The position numbers were made by a program, and so were the translations under genes. Shown piece by piece: positions 35,113 through 44,770 of a stretch of DNA of 47,444 bases. Origin of the DNA: Liquorilactobacillus ghanensis DSM 18630 (GTDB lineage: Bacteria; Bacillota; Bacilli; Lactobacillales; Lactobacillaceae); assembly GCF_001435235.1 (NCBI RefSeq), contig NZ_AZGB01000018.1, positions 335,714 to 383,157 on the forward strand. The letters run 5' to 3'. The notes under the pieces were generated by a model that did no database searches, was not told the DNA's origin, and was given only the letters and a program-made list of their open reading frames with translations. Within the stretch, counting starts at the first letter, position 1. Each line of letters begins with the position of its first letter.

Positions 35113-36231
35113 ATGAACGAGATAGTTGCTTTAAGTTTTATAATGCCGATTATGGATACTTGTTTTTTATTTTTCGAATTTAATTTCTTTAGACTGTATG
35201 GAGATAAGATTGGCAGCAAATTTTTAAAATATGGGATTTTAACAGTTTGTTTTTTAGTTTTTGCGTTTGTTATGACGATCTATTCTTTGAATAGCTTGTA
35301 CTTTGTTTATTTTCAATATGCTGTTCCGATTACGATTTTTTTTGTTGATGGGAGAAAACGCGGTTATTTTGTTTTTGGATTAGCAGTGATCGCAATGTTG
35401 GTTGCATTAATTGCCAATAGAATGTTCTCAGTTAAATTGTTTGGAACCATTTTACTAGGATTTATCGGAGTATTGTTGTTTTGTGAATTAATTCAATTGC
35501 TGCCTAGACTTAAACTATTTACAAAATACGTAATTGCAATGATTTTTATTAATATTATTATACCAATTGGAAGTGAATACAGTCGAAATTTGATTTCTAC
35601 TAAACAATTGGCTAACACTTTTTTGCCGCTGTTAGTTGGATCAATACTAATTACGCTATTTGTTTATGCTTATGTGAAAGCCATGCAAAAAAGAGAGGCT
35701 GAGATACAAAAATTAAAGTATGAAGCAAGTCATGATGAATTAACAACTTTATTGAATTATCGGACATTTTCGAATTATGTAACGCAGATCGTTGCTGATA
35801 AGAGTTCGGTTTATACGATTATAATGATTGATTTAGATAATTTTAAACGGGTCAATGATAAATTCGGTCACCTAGAAGGAAATCGTTTGTTGAAAAAATT
35901 CTCAATTAAACTTAACAACTTTTTTGGCGATAAATTAGCAACTCAAGCCAGTGTTTTTCGATTTGGAGGTGAAGAATTTTGCCTTGTTTTTAAAAATGTT
36001 CCAGAAGAAACGGCTTATAAACTGATTTGGAAATTTGAAAGATCATTAACTGATGAAAATTACTTAACGACCGACGGACAGCAAGTCGCGATCTCCTTTT
36101 CAGGTGGGGTAGCCAGCACTGATCAAGAAACTAATATTCATGAAGCAATCAGGAAAGCTGATGCAGCAGTTTATCTGGCTAAAAGTAATGGACGGGCGCA
36201 AATTGTTTGTCCAGATCAGGCTGATAGTTAA
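35113..36231 (+). CDS. Membrane diguanylate cyclase (GGDEF domain)
   Basis: 372 residues: about six membrane spans (1-190), then a GGDEF domain (about 205-368). The active-site loop is intact as RFGGEEF (G285-F289), with metal aspartates in IIMIDLDNFKRVND (D240) and substrate-binding HLEGNRLL. It should make c-di-GMP from GTP. The positions that would hold the inhibitory RxxD site (276-279) read ATQA, so product inhibition is not expected. It is the first gene of the exopolysaccharide operon, 26 nt before the next, so the signal is made where it is used. The sensory input of the membrane part is unknown. Confidence 0.88.
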   Translation: MNEIVALSFIMPIMDTCFLFFEFNFFRLYGDKIGSKFLKYGILTVCFLVFAFVMTIYSLNSLYFVYFQYAVPITIFFVDGRKRGYFVFGLAVIAMLVALIANRMFSVKLFGTILLGFIGVLLFCELIQLLPRLKLFTKYVIAMIFINIIIPIGSEYSRNLISTKQLANTFLPLLVGSILITLFVYAYVKAMQKREAEIQKLKYEASHDELTTLLNYRTFSNYVTQIVADKSSVYTIIMIDLDNFKRVNDKFGHLEGNRLLKKFSIKLNNFFGDKLATQASVFRFGGEEFCLVFKNVPEETAYKLIWKFERSLTDENYLTTDGQQVAISFSGGVASTDQETNIHEAIRKADAAVYLAKSNGRAQIVCPDQADS

Positions 36232-36257
36232 AGTAATCCGGCAGGGGAGAAAATGAA

Positions 36258-37361
36258 ATGAAAAAAGTATTAAGAGGCTTGCTCTTTTGTTTAGGCATAT
36301 TGCTGATTTTCACAAATTTAACTGAAACTCAGGCAGATAACAATTCAAATTTTTCCGAGAAAAAAAATCTGGCTTATAAGCAGGCAAAAGAATTTGTTGA
36401 TCACAAAATGTTAGGCAGCATAGGGATATATACCAACTATTTAAACAAAGAAACACTTCAAAAAAATACGGCTTCAGGTCATCAATATTTAAGTGAGTCG
36501 GCTGGATTATACTTGCTGGATTTGGCTACTACCGGCAATCAAGCACAATTCAAAAAATTTTATAATACTACCAAAAAAAATTTTTATCATGACGGGGTCT
36601 TTGTTTACAGAATAGATACTAACAATCGAAAAAAATATCAAGTTAATGCGACAATTGATGATTTGCGAATTATTAAATCGCTGTTAGTTTACGACAAAGT
36701 TCATCAGACTAATTATTATCAACATGAGGCCCAACAGCTTTTTATAAAACTGAAAAAAAAGGTTAAACGCGGTCCGTATTTAACGGATTACTATAGCATT
36801 CGCACTAAAAAGCAGTCAAAAAATGTGACACTGTCCTATCAAGATCTACCACTTTTACAAAAATTTGATCCAGCATTATATAAAAAGGCACTGAAATTGG
36901 TAACGGCTGGATTTATTAGTAAAAAGGTTCCGTTGTATCAACAGGTTTATAACTTGAAAACCAGGAAATACCATACTAAGCAGATCGTTACGGCACAAAG
37001 TTTGCTGACGATGGAACATTTGGCAGCGGTTGGTAAATTACCAGCGGCTAGTCAGAATTGGTTGCTGAAAAAGGTTAAATCTAAGCAACTGTATAATGTT
37101 TACAATTATCAGGGAGTTGCGGTAGAAAAAAACAGTTCAGCAAGTGATTATGCTTTGGCAGCAATTATCGGAAAAACTGTTGCGAATAAAGAATTGTATC
37201 AAGAAGCCGTTAAAAAACTGCTGACTTTGCAAGTTAATGATTCCGGATCACCGATTTTTGGCAGTTTTGGTGATGCGAAAACCAAGCAAGTTTATTCATT
37301 TAATGAACTATTGTCATTGTTAGCATTAGGAAACATTAGAAACCGCGATTTTAGTTATTAA
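36258..37361 (+). CDS. Secreted GH8-like glycoside hydrolase
   Basis: 367 residues with an N-terminal signal peptide (KKVLRGLLFCLGILLIFTNL, likely cut near residue 26). The body looks like the alpha-helical barrel of family GH8: YLSESAGLYLLDLATTGNQ with the probable acid glutamate E80, and NATIDDLRIIKSLL (D134, D135) like the conserved aspartate segment. GH8 enzymes are found in cellulose and Pss-type polysaccharide operons (BcsZ, PssZ), where they trim or release the polymer. GH8 membership is inferred from motifs only. Confidence 0.65.
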   Translation: MKKVLRGLLFCLGILLIFTNLTETQADNNSNFSEKKNLAYKQAKEFVDHKMLGSIGIYTNYLNKETLQKNTASGHQYLSESAGLYLLDLATTGNQAQFKKFYNTTKKNFYHDGVFVYRIDTNNRKKYQVNATIDDLRIIKSLLVYDKVHQTNYYQHEAQQLFIKLKKKVKRGPYLTDYYSIRTKKQSKNVTLSYQDLPLLQKFDPALYKKALKLVTAGFISKKVPLYQQVYNLKTRKYHTKQIVTAQSLLTMEHLAAVGKLPAASQNWLLKKVKSKQLYNVYNYQGVAVEKNSSASDYALAAIIGKTVANKELYQEAVKKLLTLQVNDSGSPIFGSFGDAKTKQVYSFNELLSLLALGNIRNRDFSY

Positions 37362-37375
37362 GGGGTAACCTAGTA

Positions 37376-38881
37376 ATGAATTTTAAAATGGATTCAAAGA
37401 AAATAGTGGCACTAAAGAAATTTTTTATGACCCCACAATTTTTAGCAACATTGGTGGCTGGATTGATTATTGGTTACTTAATGTTTATTCCCCCGATTAA
37501 TGGCTATGCGGATAATGGCGATTTTGCTCGAGCAATCTATTTTAATGGAATATATCCAATATCCAGTCATTACACCTACCTTAAATATTTACAGCCGCAT
37601 TATGGCATTATGCAATATTATAACGAACATCAGGCAATGTTGTTTTCCTCACAGGGAATTTTTATAAAGCTGGCGATTTTTATAAATCAGCTTTTTTACA
37701 GCAAGAAAATTTTTGATATTCGTTTTATAGGGATGTTGTACTACATATTTTATTTGGGCGGCATATATTTTTTAACCACGGCTTTGACTTATGGAACTAA
37801 GAAAAAAACTAATTATTTAATTGCTGGGTTAATTGTCTTTATTTTTGCTGATTCATCTTGGTCGTTATATTTTAATAGTTTTTTTGCTGAACCGGTAATG
37901 ATTATTACCATGTTGTATTTGGGTGCTGCAATAATTTTGTTGGGGAAAAATTGTAATCATAAATTAGCAGTCTTTGCAGTTTATTTGGTTGCCAGTTTAA
38001 TTTTAATTACTGTTAAACAGCAAAACGCACCGTTGGCATTAAGTTTAAGTTTATTAACCTGCGGCTTGTTTTTTGTTTTTAAACAGAAAAAGCATAAATA
38101 TCTCTTGCTGTTTTCTATTGCTCTTTTGCTGGCAGCCGGGTTTGCAACTTACGATCTGATTACCAGTGATTTTAGTCAAATCAATAAGTATCAAACTATG
38201 TCGCGTGGGGTGCTGCTTAAAGAAAAAGATCCGGGATCTGATTTGGAAAGAGGAGGAATTAGCCGGCAATTTGGTTTGCTGAAAGGAGAAATATATGGTC
38301 AGACTTACTCAGAGGCATCACAAACCTCGGCTGTTGTTGAAAAGGATTTTTTAGAAAAATTTGATTTTGGCTGGGTTTTGAAATTCTATTTGGTCCATCC
38401 AAATGAATTTCAGCGAATGCTGGATATTGCGGCTAAAGATGGTTATTTGATTCAGGTACGGGCGGTTGGTGACTATCAAAAAGCACCCGGAACGCATCCG
38501 TATCAGCAAACTCATTATTTTACGCTATTTACTCTTATTATGGGGGCCTTTTTCCCAAAACGGATTGCTTTTTATATTTTGCTTTGTCTGATTTTAACGG
38601 TGCTATATTTGATAATCGGCTTTTTAGGGTTCAAAAACAATGAAACTGAATCAATTCTGAAATGTTTTAAAATGCTGGCTTTTGTAACTATGATATTGGG
38701 AACGTTTGTCATCAGTATCGTTGGTGATGGTGACGCTGATTTAGCAAAACACTTGATCATGGTTCCGTTAACCTTGGATTTGATAATTTTAGAAATTTTT
38801 GCGGATGTTTTACACCATTCTTTCTGGCATCCTTTGCAATCTGGAAAGGAGCAGCTTAATGAACCAAGTGAAAACAACTAG
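37376..38881 (+). CDS. Multi-span membrane protein, WsfD-like hexosyltransferase candidate
   Basis: 501 residues with about ten membrane spans. The first extracellular loop starts INGYADNGDFARAIYFNG, whose DNGDF is typical of WsfD-like glycan transferases of the GT-C type; FNSFFAEP further on is also conserved-looking. GDGDADLAKHLIMVP lies before the last span. It is likely to transfer a sugar from a lipid carrier onto the growing polymer or to take part in its export. There is no clear ribosome site except AAGGGGTAAC. The assignment is moderate. Confidence 0.5.
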   Translation: MNFKMDSKKIVALKKFFMTPQFLATLVAGLIIGYLMFIPPINGYADNGDFARAIYFNGIYPISSHYTYLKYLQPHYGIMQYYNEHQAMLFSSQGIFIKLAIFINQLFYSKKIFDIRFIGMLYYIFYLGGIYFLTTALTYGTKKKTNYLIAGLIVFIFADSSWSLYFNSFFAEPVMIITMLYLGAAIILLGKNCNHKLAVFAVYLVASLILITVKQQNAPLALSLSLLTCGLFFVFKQKKHKYLLLFSIALLLAAGFATYDLITSDFSQINKYQTMSRGVLLKEKDPGSDLERGGISRQFGLLKGEIYGQTYSEASQTSAVVEKDFLEKFDFGWVLKFYLVHPNEFQRMLDIAAKDGYLIQVRAVGDYQKAPGTHPYQQTHYFTLFTLIMGAFFPKRIAFYILLCLILTVLYLIIGFLGFKNNETESILKCFKMLAFVTMILGTFVISIVGDGDADLAKHLIMVPLTLDLIILEIFADVLHHSFWHPLQSGKEQLNEPSENN

Positions 38882-40499
38882 AATGTGTCAGCTGAATTTG
38901 CTGTTTTTGGTGCTGATTTTTTCTTTACTACTGCAGGTTTTCCCGGCAAAAGCTGCAAATCTGTCCAAAGCGGGCAATTCTGTTAATAAGGTTCTGGTCG
39001 TTTATGATAGCAAGAACACTTACTATAACGGAGAAAAAACAATTGATTCGCTGCAACGGATGCTGACGGCCTTAGGAATGAAAACCACTACCACTACAAT
39101 CAATAATTATCGCCAAGGAACTTTGGAAAATGGCGGTTATAAAGCAGTTATTACGTTAATTAATTGGAATTATGTTAATTTTAGCAATCAGGCATTTGTG
39201 GCCGATCGGAGAAACTTTCAAGGAAATAAAATACATATTGGTCAGAACTTACAAGCGGATGAAGCACAAGGGTTGCAAGCAAATGTTGGTAAGTTGGTGC
39301 GGCAGCAATTGATGTTCAAAAATGACGAAGTGAGAGAACAACTGCCTTATACAGACTCGATGGAAATTCTTAATAACATCAAGGGAAACTACTTAACTTT
39401 TGGGCAGTTGGAGCTTCAAAGTAATGAACACGCTAAAATAATTCCCTTTGGGGTCATCAACAATAATAATGCCTATTTACCATTCTGGAAGACAACTGGC
39501 CTAGGTCTGATCTATGAGCAGCAATTATTAACCAAGTTGCTAACTAACCAACAAGAAAAAAATTATCAACCATTGTTATTAATTACCAAAGTGACACCAC
39601 TTGCTCATTTAGATTATCTAAAACATTTAATCCAAGTTTTAGATAAGAAAGGAATTCATTATGCAATCAGTGCCACTATTACAACGCAAAATACCAATCA
39701 AAAGGCCTTTGCTGATTATATTAATGTTTTAAAATATGCTGAAAATCATAACGGTCTGATTTATTTAAGAATGCCTTATTTGCTGGGAAGTTATCTAACA
39801 GGTGCCGTTACCAATGAGTCCTTAACAACGACAATTACAAAAGATTTGCGACTGTTGTACAGCAAACAAATATATCCGATGGGAATTGCGGCTCCAAATT
39901 TTTGGAATCATGATGCTGTTTTGAGTAAAAGTGGATTGAAACGGGCAGATGAAATTTTATTATTGCCCAATCCAAAGGTTTATCCGACAATTGCTGCCAG
40001 CAGCAGTGCTGCAACCTATCATAAAGCGTATTATGTAGCTTCTTTGGCTAGTTTTGAGAAAGTTAAGGCAACACATTCATTGTTAACAGCTGAGAATATG
40101 GAGTTTGCAGTCCCAACAGCATTAAACGTAAATCTACCTAGGACGCTTGCCAGGTTAACCAGAGTTGAAAAAGATATAAGTAAAATTGATTTAACTTGGT
40201 ATGATTTTTCGGCTGACCCATCACTTAAAAAAATGAAAATGGGCAATAAAACGTTAACTTATCAATTCGGTAATTATTATGTTAACGGCCGGCAACGAGA
40301 GATATTGGAAAGTAATAATAACAAGCATAAAAAGTCTAAAAAACCAAGTTCAAATATTTCATTGATTCAAAGAATCAACAATATTTTCCGTTCTGGAAGC
40401 AAGGTACTTTTGGTTGTCGTCATCGTGTCACTGATTGGATTAGTAATTTTACTGATCAAAGGCTGGCAAATCTACTTAGACAAGTTTAGGAGGAAATAG
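38859..40499 (+). CDS. Secreted, membrane-anchored DUF2334-like (deacetylase-fold) protein
   Basis: 546 residues from the ATG at 38859, which has GGAAAGGAGC upstream and overlaps the previous gene by 23 nt; an earlier ATG at 38799 lies inside that gene. Signal peptide at about 10-35, a large outer domain, and one C-terminal span (VLLVVVIVSLIGLVILLIKG) before a basic tail. The middle (LLLITKVTPLAHLDYLKHLI and YPMGIAAPNFWNHDAVLSKS) resembles DUF2334 proteins, which have the polysaccharide-deacetylase fold. The usual zinc histidines are not obvious, so it may be inactive or act otherwise. Probably modifies or guides the exported polysaccharide. Confidence 0.55.
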   Translation: MNQVKTTRMCQLNLLFLVLIFSLLLQVFPAKAANLSKAGNSVNKVLVVYDSKNTYYNGEKTIDSLQRMLTALGMKTTTTTINNYRQGTLENGGYKAVITLINWNYVNFSNQAFVADRRNFQGNKIHIGQNLQADEAQGLQANVGKLVRQQLMFKNDEVREQLPYTDSMEILNNIKGNYLTFGQLELQSNEHAKIIPFGVINNNNAYLPFWKTTGLGLIYEQQLLTKLLTNQQEKNYQPLLLITKVTPLAHLDYLKHLIQVLDKKGIHYAISATITTQNTNQKAFADYINVLKYAENHNGLIYLRMPYLLGSYLTGAVTNESLTTTITKDLRLLYSKQIYPMGIAAPNFWNHDAVLSKSGLKRADEILLLPNPKVYPTIAASSSAATYHKAYYVASLASFEKVKATHSLLTAENMEFAVPTALNVNLPRTLARLTRVEKDISKIDLTWYDFSADPSLKKMKMGNKTLTYQFGNYYVNGRQREILESNNNKHKKSKKPSSNISLIQRINNIFRSGSKVLLVVVIVSLIGLVILLIKGWQIYLDKFRRK

Positions 40500-40504
40500 G
40501 CTGT

Positions 40505-41749
40505 ATGTATGTAGTGGACACACTTTTAATTATTAGTGTAATTTCAATCTGGCTGGTTTTACTGATTAATATTATTTTGGTATTTGCTGGTTATATTGGT
40601 TATTTACGCGGTCATCAGGCATCTTTGCCAAGTAAGCTGCCGTTTGTATCTATCTTGGTTCCGGCACACAATGAAGGGATCGTTATTGTTAAGACGGTCG
40701 AAGCGCTACTGAGATTTGATTATCCAACTGATAAGTATGAAATTATTGTTATTAATGATAACAGCTCGGATAACTCAGCAGAATTGTTACAAAAAATTCA
40801 GCAGGGAAATCCCAACCGCCTTTTAAAGGTTATTAATACTGATAAAGTTAATGGAGGCAAAGGGAAATCAAACGCACTAAATATCGGACTTAAAGCAGCC
40901 AAAGGAAGTGTGATTGCTGTATATGATGCCGACAATACACCAGAAAAATCTGCATTAAAAATTTTAGTTTCGGAACTGGTTGCCGACAGCCAAGCGGGGG
41001 CGGTAATTGGTAAATTCAGAACAAGAAATAAAAATGCTTCATGGCTGACAAGATTTATAAATGTTGAAACACTGTCTTTTCAGTGGCTTTCACAATCAGG
41101 TAGAAAAGTGCTGTTTAATTTATGTACGATTCCTGGAACCAACTATGTTATTCGCAGAGATTTAATTGAAAAAATTGGTGGTTGGGATGTGAAAGCTTTG
41201 GCAGAAGATACAGAAGTCAGTTTTCGCGTTTACCGGATGAATTATCATATTAATTTTCAGCCGAAAGCAGTTACTTGGGAGCAAGAACCACAAACCTTTG
41301 ATGTATGGTTTCACCAGCGGACAAGGTGGGTCAAGGGAAATATTTATGTTATATTAAAAAATTTGAAATTCTTATTTATCAAAGAGGGACGCCCGATTCG
41401 ATTTGATTTGCTCTATTTTTTAGCGATCTATTTTCTGTTAATGGTTTCCTTGCTGATTTCGGACACGACCTTCATTTTATCTGTTTCCGGGCTAGTGCAT
41501 ATTGATATTTCCGGTTTCAGTAATCTGCTTTGGCTTTTTGCCATGATTTTATTTGTTGTCAGTACCTTTATTACGATCACCACTGAAAAAGGAGAGATGA
41601 CATTTAGTAATTTGATGGTGATCGTTTTGATGTATGTTGTATATAGTCAAATGTGGTTGTTAGTGGCGTGTTATGGATTAATAGTATACATATGGGAAAA
41701 AGTATCGCATAAGAAAACAGGTTGGTATAAAACAACGAGGTATAAATAA
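40505..41749 (+). CDS. Processive GT2 glycosyltransferase, BcsA-like without PilZ
   Basis: 414 residues: one N-terminal span, a GT-A catalytic domain, then about four spans. The processive-synthase signature is complete: ILVPAHNEG with NDNSSDN, the DxD as VYDADN (141-143), the ED of LAEDTEVSFRV (D235), and QRTRW (271-275). Cellulose, N-acetylglucosamine and Pss synthases share it. No c-di-GMP-binding PilZ domain is present, so activation must come from another protein, probably the last gene of the operon. AGGAGG is the ribosome site. The sugar cannot be read from sequence. Confidence 0.88.
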   Translation: MYVVDTLLIISVISIWLVLLINIILVFAGYIGYLRGHQASLPSKLPFVSILVPAHNEGIVIVKTVEALLRFDYPTDKYEIIVINDNSSDNSAELLQKIQQGNPNRLLKVINTDKVNGGKGKSNALNIGLKAAKGSVIAVYDADNTPEKSALKILVSELVADSQAGAVIGKFRTRNKNASWLTRFINVETLSFQWLSQSGRKVLFNLCTIPGTNYVIRRDLIEKIGGWDVKALAEDTEVSFRVYRMNYHINFQPKAVTWEQEPQTFDVWFHQRTRWVKGNIYVILKNLKFLFIKEGRPIRFDLLYFLAIYFLLMVSLLISDTTFILSVSGLVHIDISGFSNLLWLFAMILFVVSTFITITTEKGEMTFSNLMVIVLMYVVYSQMWLLVACYGLIVYIWEKVSHKKTGWYKTTRYK

Positions 41750-43837
41750 ATGAAAAAAATAATTAGATTTTTAGGAATAGTAGCTGGAAGTTTAGCAATT
41801 TCGTTATTTATGACACTAATGAATGCCAAGGCTGATGATATGAAGAGCTATACTCAGCCGTTTCAAAATAATACAACTACTCTATCTGGCAAATCAGTGA
41901 CAGCGAATATGTATTTTACCAAGATTGATTACTGGGATCTAAAGACGGCTACTTTGAATTTGAACTATGAAGTTTCACAGTTGGCAGCTGATCAAAAGTC
42001 AGATATTACTATTTCAGTAAATGGAATTAAGTTTTATTCTTTTCGTCCGGTTATCAAAAGTGGAATGCAGACTAAACAAATTGATATACCTACTAATTTA
42101 ATCAGTGGTTCCAATAACTTGCAGATTTATGGACAAGTTATTAACCAATCCAAAACAAGCTCAACGCTGGCGCAAACACCGGCTAATTGGCTGACCTTGT
42201 ACAAGGGTTCAAATGTTAATTTTCAATATTATTTAAAACCGCCGGAATTTAAAATAAATTCGTTTTATAATCATTTTTCTGGGGCGGATACAATTTCATG
42301 GGGACAGTCAGTCATTGCTATCCCCAAAAATGCCAGCAACGGAGAATTAACCGCTGCAACATATGCGCTTACTGGACAGACCCGGACACTATCTACAGAT
42401 ACAGATCAATTACCATTAACTTCATTTGAAAATAGTAGGTCAAAGAAGGCAAAATACAAAATTATTGTTGCCTTATATAAAAATTTGCCGCCAAAGTATC
42501 AACGACAAATTAGTGCAAATGATGTTCGCAATAACGGATTTTTAAAATTGTTTTATCAGAAAAATAAACATGTTTTAGTTATTACTTCCCAAAAAATCAA
42601 ATTATTGCAAAAAGCGGCTAGGTTTGCGGCTAATTCAGAATTAATGGAAGAAACGCAAACACCAACCGAAAAGATTGACGATACGACCGCAACCTATTCA
42701 TCAACCCTTAATTACAATGGAACGGCAAAGTTAACTACCAAGGGACAAAAACTAACCGGTGCTGGTCATCAAGAAGCTGAGTTCTTTATAGGTTTGCCAA
42801 GCAGTCGGACTAATTCTGTAGGCAGCAAGGTCAACTTGCATTTGAGATACTCAAAAAATTTAAATTTTAAGAACTCATTGGCAACGATATATATTAATAA
42901 AAAAGTTGTTGGAAGTCATAGGCTGCAACTTGCCAAAGCTGATAACGATAATTTTACGGTGACGCTGCCAGCTAACCTGAAGTTGGGAACTAGTCTGGTC
43001 GTGCGAGTGGCACTAGATTTGGCTCCGCGAAGTACGGCCGTTAGTGATAACTCGGAAACTCCATGGGCTTATATTGAATCTGATTCGAAAGCAAATATAA
43101 ATTCACAAGAAAAAAATGATCTGCTCTTTTCAAATTATCCTAACTTGTTTATTCGAAATCGAACTTATAATCATATCGTAGTCGTCCGGCCTAAAAAACT
43201 AACTAATTATGACTTTCAGACAATTACTAATATTTTTAATTTAATCGGTGCTTATGCTGAAAGTAACACTGGTTCAGTTGAGTTTTATACTAAAAAACCG
43301 TCAACGAAGGTCTTGCAAAATAAAAATTTAATTGTTTTTGGAACTCCGCAAAGCAATCATTTTATTAAAGAATTAAATAGCTCAATGTACTTTAAATTTA
43401 ATAAAAAGTTCAAGGGCTTTGTATCAAATGAAAAATTAAGTATTGAGAAAAAATACGGTGAAAATATTGGAACTGATCAATTATTGCGCTCGCCTTACAA
43501 TAAGAATTTGGGATTACTGGTTGTAACAGCTGCCCACACACAAGATGTTTACACGGCAACAACGCAGATAAATTTTTCCAAGAATATTATGCAGCATAAC
43601 GGGGATGCAATAGTTGTTGACCAGAATAACAATATTTACAGTTATCGCTTTAAAAAGCAGGCCGTGCTTAATAAAAAACTGTCATTAAAACAAAATGTTC
43701 AAAAAAATAGCAAATTGTATATCTATCTTGCGATGACAATATTTATTGCTGCTATTTTGATTGCAGCAATCGTTTTGTTATTGTTGAAGAATAAAAAGCC
43801 AAATGGAAAGGGTCAGCAAAATGATGAAGAAAAATAA
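41750..43837 (+). CDS. BcsB-like polysaccharide synthase accessory subunit
   Basis: 695 residues. Signal peptide (about 1-28), a long beta-rich outer part, and one C-terminal membrane span (YIYLAMTIFIAAILIAAIVL) with a short basic tail, the BcsB architecture. It starts directly after the stop of the GT2 gene, and BcsA and BcsB act as one complex in which BcsB anchors at the membrane and receives the polymer. YFTKIDYWDLKTATLNLNYE and ISVNGIKFYSF are like the carbohydrate-binding repeats of BcsB. The family call is reasonable; sequence identity to enteric BcsB is expected to be low. Confidence 0.7.
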   Translation: MKKIIRFLGIVAGSLAISLFMTLMNAKADDMKSYTQPFQNNTTTLSGKSVTANMYFTKIDYWDLKTATLNLNYEVSQLAADQKSDITISVNGIKFYSFRPVIKSGMQTKQIDIPTNLISGSNNLQIYGQVINQSKTSSTLAQTPANWLTLYKGSNVNFQYYLKPPEFKINSFYNHFSGADTISWGQSVIAIPKNASNGELTAATYALTGQTRTLSTDTDQLPLTSFENSRSKKAKYKIIVALYKNLPPKYQRQISANDVRNNGFLKLFYQKNKHVLVITSQKIKLLQKAARFAANSELMEETQTPTEKIDDTTATYSSTLNYNGTAKLTTKGQKLTGAGHQEAEFFIGLPSSRTNSVGSKVNLHLRYSKNLNFKNSLATIYINKKVVGSHRLQLAKADNDNFTVTLPANLKLGTSLVVRVALDLAPRSTAVSDNSETPWAYIESDSKANINSQEKNDLLFSNYPNLFIRNRTYNHIVVVRPKKLTNYDFQTITNIFNLIGAYAESNTGSVEFYTKKPSTKVLQNKNLIVFGTPQSNHFIKELNSSMYFKFNKKFKGFVSNEKLSIEKKYGENIGTDQLLRSPYNKNLGLLVVTAAHTQDVYTATTQINFSKNIMQHNGDAIVVDQNNNIYSYRFKKQAVLNKKLSLKQNVQKNSKLYIYLAMTIFIAAILIAAIVLLLLKNKKPNGKGQQNDEEK

Positions 43838-44675
43838 TACTTTAATTGCAGATGTATATTTTTTGTTGATGTTGGCGGCTTTTTCAATTGTAGCAATTTA
43901 TATGGGGACGGCTCATCATTTTTTAATGATAAATGTTTTTTATTTGGGAATTAGTTTGTTGTTGCTTATAATCAGTTATTTTATGGGTTTACTCCCGGGA
44001 TTGCTTGGTAATTTGATATTTATCTTCATTCAAGGCAGTTATATGTTGTATGTTAATTTAGTTAAAGGACAAGAAGTTAGTTTTTTGATGATGTTTTGGT
44101 TATTTATGCCGTTGCTGCTATCTTTGGTAACTTATGGAATGACGGATCGCCAAAGAAAAATTCAGGCAGAGAATCAGCATATGCAGTTGCAACTAAGTGA
44201 GGATATTGTTTTTGATGAGTTAACCAATCTGCGGACGATGAATGCTTACCAGCAAGATGCAGAAATTTTCATTGGAACTCATAAGCGATTTTCAATTCCA
44301 GTTTCTACGGGGATCATCACTGTTCGTTATGATGATCAACTCTTGAATATGATTTCGGCAGAGAAAAAAGTCAAACTGATTAAAGAAGTTTCGAAAATTT
44401 TGGTAGCTAGTTTGCGGGAAAATGATATTATTTATAATATTTCCGGTCAAGCTAACAAGCCGCGCTGGGCAATATTATTATTCTCGGAAAAAGATGGCGC
44501 CAACATAGCTACTGAACGCATTAAAAAAAATGTGGAAGAACAGCTTGCGAAACATCCACAATTTAATAAATATGATATTCAATTAAAAATCGGCGTGGCA
44601 GAATATGATGATAGTATTACATCAGTTAAGGGATTCATAGCTGCTGCCGTCCAAGAACAAGCATATGACGTGTAG
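43821..44675 (+). CDS. Degenerate GGDEF membrane protein, likely c-di-GMP receptor
   Basis: 284 residues from the ATG at 43821, seven nt after GAAAGGG and overlapping the previous gene by 17 nt; the ATG at 43803 is an alternative. Three or four membrane spans (about 10-105), a short coiled segment, then a GGDEF-like domain from DELTNLRTMNAYQQD. The catalytic loop is lost: where RxGGDEF should stand the sequence reads YNISGQANKP. The RxxD of the inhibitory site is kept as R199-E-N-D202 at the correct distance. This is the pattern of PelD/PssE-type receptors, which bind c-di-GMP and switch on the synthase. Confidence 0.75.
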   Translation: MMKKNNTLIADVYFLLMLAAFSIVAIYMGTAHHFLMINVFYLGISLLLLIISYFMGLLPGLLGNLIFIFIQGSYMLYVNLVKGQEVSFLMMFWLFMPLLLSLVTYGMTDRQRKIQAENQHMQLQLSEDIVFDELTNLRTMNAYQQDAEIFIGTHKRFSIPVSTGIITVRYDDQLLNMISAEKKVKLIKEVSKILVASLRENDIIYNISGQANKPRWAILLFSEKDGANIATERIKKNVEEQLAKHPQFNKYDIQLKIGVAEYDDSITSVKGFIAAAVQEQAYDV

Positions 44676-44770
44676 ATAACATAGCATGTTAGAACTGGAA
44701 GTGTTCTCTTAACTATTGCTAAACTGAGAGAAATTATAGATATAAGTTCAAAATGATAAAACTGATTAAG

